Shown here in pieces: positions 14,050-20,791 of a stretch of 35,428 nt of DNA; within the stretch, counting starts at the first letter, position 1, and each line of letters begins with the position of its first letter. The translations under genes were made by a program, and so were the position numbers. This DNA is from an uncultured Eubacteriales bacterium (GTDB taxonomy: Bacteria; Bacillota; Clostridia; Lachnospirales; Lachnospiraceae). The stretch is from assembly GCA_900315665.1 (NCBI GenBank), contig OMZX01000018.1, forward strand, positions 1 to 35,428, given 5' to 3'. Under the pieces are notes generated by a model that saw nothing but the letters and a program-made list of their open reading frames with translations, was not told the origin of the DNA and ran no database searches.

Positions 14050-15663
14050 TTGAATCAGGAACAAAGAACTAGAGATTTTATATGGAACGCGGTCGGCAGC
14101 TTCGTCTATGCGCTGGCGTCGATCGTACTCGCGTTCTCCGTCATCCGTCTTGCGGGAGCCGATGAAGGAGGCATTTTCGGGTTCGGCTTTTCGACGCTCG
14201 GGCAGCAGATGTTCATCGTCGCGTACTTCGGCATCCGGCCTTTTCACATCACGGATATGCAGGGCGAGTACAGCTTCGGCGACTATCTCTCTGCGCGGCG
14301 GCTCACGACCGGCTTAGCGATGTTCCTGTCGCTTCTTTTTGTCGGTGCGATGACGATCGCGGGGAAATACACGCTGCACAAGCTGCTGCTTCTTTTTCTC
14401 ATCACGCTGTATAAGATCATCGACGGCTACGCGGACGTCTATGAGTCCGAGCTGCAACGTCAGCATCTCCTGTATAAAACCGGTAAGTCGCTGGCCTATC
14501 GTACGACAATCTCGGTGCTGGTGCTTCTCCTTTCACTCTGCATCACCGGACAGCTTCTTCCGGCGATCATGCTCGCGGATCTTTCACAGGCAGCAGGCAC
14601 GTACCTTTTTGCCGTCCGCCCGATCCATGAGACTGTCCCTGGCTCCAAGAAAAACCATGTAGGCCGTAAAACGACCGCGTCGGACACCTCCGGTGGTTCG
14701 GCACCGAGCAAAACGACCACACCGGATACCTCCGGCGCTTCGGCATCAACCGAACAGACCGGCGCGGACTTCATGAAGGACAGAACCCATGTCCGGAAGC
14801 TTCTCCGGAACACCTCGCTCCTTTTTCTGTCCGTGTTCCTCGATTTCTACATCTTCTCCGCGTCGAAGTACGCCGTCGATTCGGTTCTCGACAATGCTTC
14901 CTCCGGGTTCTTTAATATTCTGTTTATGCCAACCTCCTTCATTTATCTGGTGGCGAACTTCCTGATCCGGCCGACGTTGACGGCGCTGTCCGACGCTTAT
15001 GGTAAGAAGGAATATGACAGCTTTGAAAAAATTTCCGGCAGGATGACCCGAATGGTCATCATTCTGACGCTCGTCATCCTTGCGCTTGCGGCAATCTTCG
15101 GCCGCATCGGCCTCCGGATTTTCGAAATTCTTCTCGGTGAAAGCTATGAAGGACGCCTCACCCGGCAGTTCATCACCTTTCTTATCCTGATCGCCGGCGG
15201 AGGCATTTACGCGCTCGTCAATGTCATGTACTATATTCTCGTCACGATCCGTGCACAGAAGACCATTTTCATCGGCTATGCCGTGACGGCGGTTGTGTCC
15301 TTCCTCACCGCGGAATGGATGGTGAAAACCTACGGACTCCTCGGCGGAAGTGTGCATTATCTCTTTATGATGCTGATCCTTTTCGTGATCTTCAGTCTAT
15401 CTGTCGTGAAGACGCTCGAGAGCATGCGGCAGAAGGCAGAAGCAGAAAAGCCTGCCCCGAAGGAGAGCTTTAGAGAGGCACTGCACGAAGCGGAATTTGA
15501 GACGGAATACAAAAGTCCTGAGGGGCTGCTCTTGAGAAACCGGGATACGATTGAACCGCCCGATGGCCTCCATACCGTCGAGCCGCCGAAGGACTATTCA
15601 GCAGTGGCCGGAACCTGGAATACCACTGAACAGGAGGCGAAGCATGATGAACCACATCGTTGA
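14050..15663 (+). CDS. MOP-superfamily flippase-like membrane protein with a long cytosolic tail, TTG start
   Basis: A 537-residue multi-helix protein. The first helices (FIWNAVGSFVYALASIVLAFSVIRLAG) match Wzx-like transporters. A loop near residues 190-240 consists of a 14-residue tandem repeat (KTT.SDTSG and KTT.PDTSG) that is absent from typical family members. About 75 residues after the last helix form a charged Pro/Glu-rich tail with no recognised domain. The start is TTG 14050 with AGAGGAA about 9 bases upstream; no ATG occurs in frame before the second helix. It overlaps the next GT2 gene by 20 bases. It differs from the flippase at 7996, so the island carries two candidate exporters. 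Confidence 0.85.
   Translation: MNQEQRTRDFIWNAVGSFVYALASIVLAFSVIRLAGADEGGIFGFGFSTLGQQMFIVAYFGIRPFHITDMQGEYSFGDYLSARRLTTGLAMFLSLLFVGAMTIAGKYTLHKLLLLFLITLYKIIDGYADVYESELQRQHLLYKTGKSLAYRTTISVLVLLLSLCITGQLLPAIMLADLSQAAGTYLFAVRPIHETVPGSKKNHVGRKTTASDTSGGSAPSKTTTPDTSGASASTEQTGADFMKDRTHVRKLLRNTSLLFLSVFLDFYIFSASKYAVDSVLDNASSGFFNILFMPTSFIYLVANFLIRPTLTALSDAYGKKEYDSFEKISGRMTRMVIILTLVILALAAIFGRIGLRIFEILLGESYEGRLTRQFITFLILIAGGGIYALVNVMYYILVTIRAQKTIFIGYAVTAVVSFLTAEWMVKTYGLLGGSVHYLFMMLILFVIFSLSVVKTLESMRQKAEAEKPAPKESFREALHEAEFETEYKSPEGLLLRNRDTIEPPDGLHTVEPPKDYSAVAGTWNTTEQEAKHDEPHR
14668..14751 (+). repeat. In-frame 42-bp tandem repeat inside the flippase-like gene
   Basis: Units 14668-14709 and 14710-14751 share AAAACGACC, ACCTCCGG and TTCGGCA at the same spacing. 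They encode KTTASDTSGGSAPS and KTTTPDTSGASAST. The frame is preserved and the insert lies in a loop between membrane halves. Confidence 0.8.
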
Positions 15664-16573
15664 TGTCGTGATCCCTTCCTACAAGCCGGGCGAGAAGCTC
15701 CGGAGATGCCTCACGATGCTCTCGAAGCAGACCCTGCCGCCGGAGTACATCTTCATCATCAACACCGAGAAAAAATATTTTGATCCTTCCCTCACTGCGG
15801 ATTTCGCCAATGTCTCCATCACGCACATCAAAAAGCAGGATTTTGACCACGGAGCGACTAGGAATCTTGGCGTCCGGAAATCACAGGCGGAATTTGTACT
15901 TTTGATGACAGACGATGCAGTGCCGAAGGATACGAAACTAATCGAAACGATGGTAAAGACCTTTGAAACGGATGAAAAGATCGCCGCAGTCTATGGCCGG
16001 CAGCTTCCGACCAGTGAAAGTGCGGAGGACGAGCGTTACGCAAGGCAGTTTAACTACCCGGCGAAATCCTTCGTGAAATCGATGGCCGATAAGGAGCGGC
16101 TGCAGATTAAGACCTATTTCCAGTCGAATGTCTGCTGTATGTACCGTCGTGCCGTTTTAGAGGCGCTCGGCGGCTTCCCGACCCCGATGATCTTTAATGA
16201 AGACATGGTGTTCTGCCATACGATGCTTGCGGCCGGCTATAAAAGTGCGTACTGTGCGGAGGCGGCGGTTTATCATGCACATAACTATAGTGGTATCCAG
16301 CAGCTCCGGCGGAACTTCGATCTCGGCGTATCCCAGGCGGAGCACCCGGAGGTGTTCTCGGATGTGAAGGCGGTCGGGGAAGGCATGCGGATGGTCAAAG
16401 GAAACGCGAAGCAGCTGCTAAAGCACGGCCGCATCTTTTCTGTCGTGCGTCTGTTCTACCGTTCCGGCTGCAAATTTCTAGGCTATCGTCTCGGCAAGAG
16501 CTACCGGAAGCTTCCGATGCAGCTGGTTCTCCGGATCACGACGAACCGGGGATATTGGAGGAATCGCAAATGA
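15644..16573 (+). CDS. Glycosyltransferase family 2 (rhamnosyltransferase-like)
   Basis: A 309-residue GT2. VDVVIPSYKPGEKLRRCL at the N-terminus, FDHGATRNLGVRKSQAEFVLLMTDDAVP (metal-binding TDDA), FNYPAKS, YFQSNVCCMYRR, IFNEDMVFCHTML and HNYSGIQQLRRNFDLGVSQAEHPE are strongly conserved in Firmicute rhamnan/teichoic-type GT2 enzymes; a rhamnosyl donor is the usual annotation. The start ATG 15644 has AGGAGG 6 bases upstream, although the frame is open further upstream. It overlaps the flippase-like gene by 20 bases and the DUF2304 gene by 4 bases (ATGA). Confidence 0.93.
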   Translation: MMNHIVDVVIPSYKPGEKLRRCLTMLSKQTLPPEYIFIINTEKKYFDPSLTADFANVSITHIKKQDFDHGATRNLGVRKSQAEFVLLMTDDAVPKDTKLIETMVKTFETDEKIAAVYGRQLPTSESAEDERYARQFNYPAKSFVKSMADKERLQIKTYFQSNVCCMYRRAVLEALGGFPTPMIFNEDMVFCHTMLAAGYKSAYCAEAAVYHAHNYSGIQQLRRNFDLGVSQAEHPEVFSDVKAVGEGMRMVKGNAKQLLKHGRIFSVVRLFYRSGCKFLGYRLGKSYRKLPMQLVLRITTNRGYWRNRK

Positions 16574-17004
16574 TGACAACACTTTTTCGCATCGTTCTGG
16601 TAGTAGTTTCCATCGGCACGATGCAGGTGATTTTTTCGAGAATCCGGAAGTCGAAGCTGTCCATTGAGGACGCCGTATTCTGGATCCTTCTTAGCGTCAT
16701 GTTCGTGCTGTTCGCGCTGTTTCCGGTCATCCCGGACACACTCGCGCGGCTCCTCGGCATCTATTCGACCGCGAATTTCCTGTTCCTTTTCATGATTTTT
16801 ATTCTCGTCATGCGGCTCTTTTCCATGAGCATGCGGGTAAGCGTCCTCGAGGACAAGCTCCGGGACCTGATCGAAGAAATGGCACTCCGGGATGAGCGGG
16901 AGAAGCGTATGAAATCAACGGCCGATACCATAGCAGCATCTCGCGCTGAGGCGCCGCGGAGCAGTATGAAGGAAGCCCTGGCGGATCAAGAGGGCAAGTC
17001 ATGA
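16570..17004 (+). CDS. DUF2304 membrane protein
   Basis: A 144-residue protein with three membrane helices (about 5-22, 40-66 and 74-92) followed by a charged, helical tail likely to form a coiled coil (VSVLEDKLRDLIEEM). This is the DUF2304 layout. Members usually sit beside a DPM1-like GT2, here 2.6 kb upstream in the same direction, and may anchor it or help move the lipid-linked sugar; no activity is established. GGAGGAA precedes the ATG by 6 bases. It overlaps both neighbours by 4 bases (ATGA), so three genes are translationally coupled. Confidence 0.88.
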   Translation: MMTTLFRIVLVVVSIGTMQVIFSRIRKSKLSIEDAVFWILLSVMFVLFALFPVIPDTLARLLGIYSTANFLFLFMIFILVMRLFSMSMRVSVLEDKLRDLIEEMALRDEREKRMKSTADTIAASRAEAPRSSMKEALADQEGKS

Positions 17005-18047
17005 AGCGATCAGAATATTTCGACATCGTCCGGGGACTCGCAATCCTCATGATCGTGCTCGGCCACACGAACCTCTACGCCGGCGCTTTCGTCTACCTTT
17101 TCCACATGGAGCTTTTCTTCTTCGTGTCCGGCTGGTTTTTCTCCGTCGAAAAATATGGCGCGGACCCGTTGGCCTGGTTCTCGAAGCGGCTTGCCACGAC
17201 CTGGCCGCGCTATATGGTTTATGGCACCCTCATCGCTCTTTTTCACAATGCTTTCTTCCGTCACGGCTGCCTGCCAGCCGGGTCAGCGCCGTATGCGGCA
17301 CGTGACTTCGTGCGTGCGATCCTTTCGACAGCGGTGTTCCAGAATGAAGAGACGCTCGCCGGTCCGATGTGGTTCATCCCGCTGTGGCTTGCGGCAGGAC
17401 TTTTGTTTGCATCTGTGATTGCCCTTTCAAGAAAAAAGGCAACGGTTGCAGTTGCTCTGACAGTACTTCTTGCGGCGCTCGGGATCTATTGCGAGGCGGC
17501 GGATGTGCACACTCCGTTCTACCTTGATAAAGCTCTGCTGGTGGTGCCGTTCTATCTGTTTGGACTACTGCTTCGTCAGCACTGCCCGGATTTTCGGAAA
17601 TATTTGAAAATTCCGGTCGCAATTGTGCTTTATATTTTAAGTATTTTCCTACTTCGGATGGTCAATCGGCATGCGATTTTCTTTGACCTTTCAGCGGGAC
17701 AGACCTATGGTCTTCTGTTCTATCCGGTGGTCGCAGTCGGTATCGTCCATACGCTGTGCCTTTCCGAGTTTATCTCGAAGAGCCGGGTGCTAAGTCAGGT
17801 GTGTGCATTGCTTGGAAAGTACAGCTTCGATATCATGGCGATGCATATGGTGTTTTTTAAGGTGCTTGCTGTTCTGCTCCGGAAGCTTTATTATCGAGAT
17901 CCCGCGATGGATATCTCGGTGTATCCGTCCTTCATCGACCGCGGGAACTATCCGCTCGGTGCACTGTACATTGTGTTCAGCATTGCCTGTTCGCTCGCGG
18001 TCGGGCTGCTGTATGAAAGGGTATCTGATCAATTGAATAAGCTTTGA
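17001..18047 (+). CDS. Acyltransferase family 3 membrane protein
   Basis: A 348-residue integral membrane protein with about ten helices. The opening SEYFDIVRGLAILMIVLGHTNL contains the conserved R-x10-H pattern (Arg11 and His22) of acyltransferase-3 proteins such as OafA and WecH, which O-acetylate surface polysaccharides. FHMELFFFVSGWFF and GPMWFIPLW further support the family. It would transfer an acyl group from a cytoplasmic donor to the glycan. The start overlaps the DUF2304 stop (ATGA). It is the last gene of the island and is followed within 8 bases by a terminator. Confidence 0.93.
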   Translation: MKRSEYFDIVRGLAILMIVLGHTNLYAGAFVYLFHMELFFFVSGWFFSVEKYGADPLAWFSKRLATTWPRYMVYGTLIALFHNAFFRHGCLPAGSAPYAARDFVRAILSTAVFQNEETLAGPMWFIPLWLAAGLLFASVIALSRKKATVAVALTVLLAALGIYCEAADVHTPFYLDKALLVVPFYLFGLLLRQHCPDFRKYLKIPVAIVLYILSIFLLRMVNRHAIFFDLSAGQTYGLLFYPVVAVGIVHTLCLSEFISKSRVLSQVCALLGKYSFDIMAMHMVFFKVLAVLLRKLYYRDPAMDISVYPSFIDRGNYPLGALYIVFSIACSLAVGLLYERVSDQLNKL

Positions 18048-18054
18048 TAAAAGA

Positions 18055-18096
18055 CTGTTCGAAGGTCAGGTGAATCTGGGTTTCGGACAGCTTTTT
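18055..18096 (+). terminator. Intrinsic terminator closing the glycan island
   Basis: A 9-bp stem (CTGTTCGAA 18055-18063 with TTCGGACAG 18082-18090, one G-T pair) is followed by CTTTTTGTTT. It ends the operon containing the acyltransferase. Confidence 0.75.
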
Positions 18097-18167
18097 GTTT
18101 AGCAGCTTTATGAAGGATGATTGTAGGATTTGGTTGAAGAAACATCCGGAAGGAGAATTTGGTCAAC

Positions 18168-19241
18168 ATGGTAACAATTGATCTTGTGACGGGATTTCTG
18201 GGCGCAGGGAAGACGACCTTTATCGAGAAATATGCGCGGTGGCTCATCGGAAAGGGTGAGAAGCTCTGCATCCTTGAAAATGATTATGGCGCCATCAATG
18301 TGGATGCGGGCCTTTTGCAGGATATCCGTGGGGAAAACTGTGATGTCGAGATGGTAATCGGCGGCGATGGGAAGGAAGCGCATCAGCGACGGTTCCGGAC
18401 GAAGCTGATCGAGCTTGCAATGCTAGGCTTTAACCGTGTGATCGTCGAGCCGTCCGGGATTTATGATGTCGATGAGTTTTTCGATACGCTCATGGATGAC
18501 CCGCTGGACCGGATGGCCCGGATCGGGAGTGTCATCGCCATCGTGGATGCTTCACTGAAAGATACCTTGTCTTCAGCCTCCGAATACGTGCTGGCGAGCG
18601 AGATTGCAGAGGCCGGAAGCCTTGTCTTTAGTCGCATAGAGGGTTTCTCAAACACGAGCGAAGTGAGAGCAGACAAGACTTGGATTTCCAGAGGAAACGG
18701 CAGCGTCGGAGCTTCAAATCAGACAATGAAATCGGAGAACACTAGCGAAGCTGGAGCTTCAAATGCCAAGGCGGTGATTGGACACCTAAATCGTGCGCTG
18801 GAGACCGTGCAGTGCAGGCGGAGAATCTCGGAGAAGGACTGCATCGTGGTGCCGTGGGACAAGCTGACAGATGCCGATTTCGAGAAAATCCGCAACGCCG
18901 GCTACCATAGCACAGCATATGTAAAAAGACAGGTAGATGCGAATGGGCAATACCGTTCCGTCTTTTTCTTTCATGTGAAGCTGTCTCCGGAGAAGCTCGA
19001 GAAGCGGGTACAGCAAATCTTTGCGGACGAAGCCTGTGGGCATGTGTTCCGCATTAAGGGGTATCTACCTTCGGAAAAGACAGATGGAAGTTGGATCGAA
19101 ATCAACGCGGTGCGGAAGCATTTTTCGGTAAAGCCGGCAAAGGAAGGCCAGGAGGTGCTCATCGTCATCGGCGAAAGGCTTGACGAAAAGCATATCGAGT
19201 CTTACTTCCGTGACGTGACAGATACCTTCGGCGCAGTGTAA
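18168..19241 (+). CDS. CobW/HypB/UreG-family GTPase, divergent
   Basis: A 357-residue P-loop GTPase. Walker A is GFLGAGKTTF (residues 8-17), followed by ENDYGAINVDAGLL, VIVEPSGIYDVDEFF and a switch region, then a CobW-type C-terminal domain. The family handles metal insertion into enzymes. The loop that normally carries clustered cysteines for metal binding reads VIGGDGKEAHQRRF here, with none. The usual NKxD base-specificity motif is replaced by FSRIE. A 45-residue Ser/Asn-rich insertion with internal repeats follows it. The start is uncertain: ATG 18168 is 12 bases from AAGGAG, TTG 18159 only 3. Its partner protein cannot be inferred from neighbours. Confidence 0.85.
   Translation: MVTIDLVTGFLGAGKTTFIEKYARWLIGKGEKLCILENDYGAINVDAGLLQDIRGENCDVEMVIGGDGKEAHQRRFRTKLIELAMLGFNRVIVEPSGIYDVDEFFDTLMDDPLDRMARIGSVIAIVDASLKDTLSSASEYVLASEIAEAGSLVFSRIEGFSNTSEVRADKTWISRGNGSVGASNQTMKSENTSEAGASNAKAVIGHLNRALETVQCRRRISEKDCIVVPWDKLTDADFEKIRNAGYHSTAYVKRQVDANGQYRSVFFFHVKLSPEKLEKRVQQIFADEACGHVFRIKGYLPSEKTDGSWIEINAVRKHFSVKPAKEGQEVLIVIGERLDEKHIESYFRDVTDTFGAV
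18651..18764 (+). repeat. In-frame degenerate repeat inside the CobW-like gene
   Basis: AACACGAGCGAAG (18651) recurs as AACACTAGCGAAG (18738), and GGAGCTTCAAAT occurs twice. The encoded insert repeats the patterns SNTSE / SENTSE and GASN, adding about 45 hydrophilic residues within the GTPase. Confidence 0.6.
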
Positions 19242-19310
19242 TTTTCCAAAGTTTTCCAATCTTTTCCAAAGTCTGTATATTTTTCTAAACTTTTCCAAAC
19301 TTTTCCAAAG
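19242..19310. repeat. Decamer tandem repeat TTTTCCAAAS
   Basis: Six units start at 19242, 19252, 19262, 19281, 19291 and 19301; one degenerate unit fills the gap. Spacing is 10 bases, almost one helical turn. It begins immediately after the CobW-like stop and ends 26 bases before the stop of the convergent acyltransferase. Confidence 0.8.
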
Positions 19311-19336
19311 TTATAGCTATTACTTACACTATTCCA

Positions 19337-20584
19337 TCAAGAAATGAAGGTTTTTACGCTTCCGAAGATCAGGTGCTCGAGTTTTCCGAAGGTCGAGGCA
19401 TACAGCTTGGCGATGAGAATCAGGAGAACGAGACTGAGGAAGGCGTTCAGGACGAAAATTCTGGCATAGCTCATGCGTGGAAGGAAGAAGAGTGTAAAGG
19501 CGGCACTGAAGGAACAGATGAGCGGCCAGTGGAGGAGGTAGACCGGAAAGCTGAGATCCGAGAGTGCGGCAATCGGCTTCCACGAGAGCAGAGCAGTGAC
19601 GGGCTTGCTTTCGAGGCTTCCGAGGATCAGCATCGCGGAGAACAGGCAGCACCAGAAGCGATTCCAGATGAAATAGGAAGAAATTTCCGGCAGCAGGCGG
19701 TTCACGATCGGGTAGATGAAATGATTCTGTCCGGCGCACTCGAGGTAGAGACTGAGGAAAACGAGCAGGGTCGCGAGGATCGAGCGGACGGAAGCATTGG
19801 CAGACTGGTCCATGCGGATTTTCAGCTGCATGAGGGGGATACCGGCGAGTACGATATGCATCTGGTAGGCATTCGGATCGAAGCGCGGAACATAATAAAG
19901 TGTTACGAAATAGAGCACGAGGACAGCGACGTCATATAAGATGGCGCGAAGCTGAAGCCCGTCATGAGAAGGATCAGTGGTAACATCGTGATTCTGCCTG
20001 ACAATCGATTCGGCCACAGTGGAGACATTGTTAGATGCTGTAGTAGATGAAAAGAATCGGTCTCGAAGGAAGCTGTAGACATACACGAGCACCGTTCCGA
20101 AGAAGAGATATTTCATCATCCAGAGCGGGCCATCGAGTGCGCCATCGAGAAGCAGTGTCGCACGAAGATATTCTGAAATCGTCGGGGCATGGTTATAGTA
20201 GGAGGCAACCCACTGGTTGTTGAGTGTAGCGGCAACCGCGGTTGTGCGAAAAGCCCCGGTATAGTAGAGGGCGAAGCAGAGCGTGTTGATGAAGAAAAAC
20301 GGGATCAGAAACCGGAAATACCGGAGCACGATCGCCTGAAGCAGCGCCCGGCCGCTTGTGATTTTCTTCCTCGAGGCGAGCATCCCGGAGATGAGAAAAA
20401 AGCCATACAATGTGAGCGAACTGTCAAACAGCAGCGTAAATGGCGGCGTGAGAAGATGATTCAGCAGCACATGCGATGGCCGTGGGTCACAAAGCAGCCA
20501 GAACGCCCCCATATAGTGCGTAGAAAATATGATTAGGCAAAATAGAAGCTTTAGTGTGTCGAGCGCTTTATTTCGAACTGCCAT
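19337..20584 (-). CDS. Acyltransferase family 3 membrane protein (second copy)
   Basis: A 415-residue multi-helix protein. The start has NKALDTLKLLFCLIIFSTHYMGAF, a variant of the family N-terminus with His in helix 1, then SLTLYGFFLISGMLASRK (the FFxxSG pattern) and LSDLSFPVYLLHWPL near the end, all acyltransferase-3 features. The substrate is unknown; a surface glycan is likely given the context. A hydrophilic loop near residues 193-222 is rich in Ser, Thr and Asn, like inserts in neighbouring genes. I start at ATG 20584 (AGAGGA 6 bases upstream) and not at an in-frame ATG at 20623. It is transcribed alone, convergent to the CobW-like gene. Confidence 0.9.
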   Translation of the reverse strand: MAVRNKALDTLKLLFCLIIFSTHYMGAFWLLCDPRPSHVLLNHLLTPPFTLLFDSSLTLYGFFLISGMLASRKKITSGRALLQAIVLRYFRFLIPFFFINTLCFALYYTGAFRTTAVAATLNNQWVASYYNHAPTISEYLRATLLLDGALDGPLWMMKYLFFGTVLVYVYSFLRDRFFSSTTASNNVSTVAESIVRQNHDVTTDPSHDGLQLRAILYDVAVLVLYFVTLYYVPRFDPNAYQMHIVLAGIPLMQLKIRMDQSANASVRSILATLLVFLSLYLECAGQNHFIYPIVNRLLPEISSYFIWNRFWCCLFSAMLILGSLESKPVTALLSWKPIAALSDLSFPVYLLHWPLICSFSAAFTLFFLPRMSYARIFVLNAFLSLVLLILIAKLYASTFGKLEHLIFGSVKTFIS

Positions 20585-20610
20585 AACATTTCCTCTCATA
20601 TCGCTGGCTG

Positions 20611-20654
20611 TTACTTTTGCCAATCAGTCAATGATTGTTTATTACTTTTGCCAA
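20611..20654. promoter_or_regulatory. Direct repeats flanking a palindrome upstream of the acyltransferase
   Basis: TTACTTTTGCCAA occurs at 20611-20623 and 20642-20654 (period 31). Between them CAATCA-n5-TGATTG (20621-20637) is a perfect 6-bp inverted repeat. The cluster lies 27-70 bases upstream of the minus-strand acyltransferase start, a sensible place for an operator. No -10/-35 pair is convincing. Confidence 0.4.
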
Positions 20655-20738
20655 CGCATTATTTCTCTTTGCACTTTATCAACCTTTTCAGAACTTCGCA
20701 ACCTATATTGCTTGCTATTCCGGAAGCAGATATATTCA

Positions 20739-20747
20739 TGTTATAAT
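20739..20747 (+). promoter_or_regulatory. Extended -10 promoter of the DUF2142 gene
   Basis: TGTTATAAT is a perfect extended -10 (TGn plus TATAAT), 45 bases before the ATG at 20792. No clear -35 box is seen, as is normal for extended -10 promoters. Confidence 0.5.
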
Positions 20748-20791
20748 AAATCCATCTGCTCACACTAAAATCGAGGATTAGAAATAAATAT

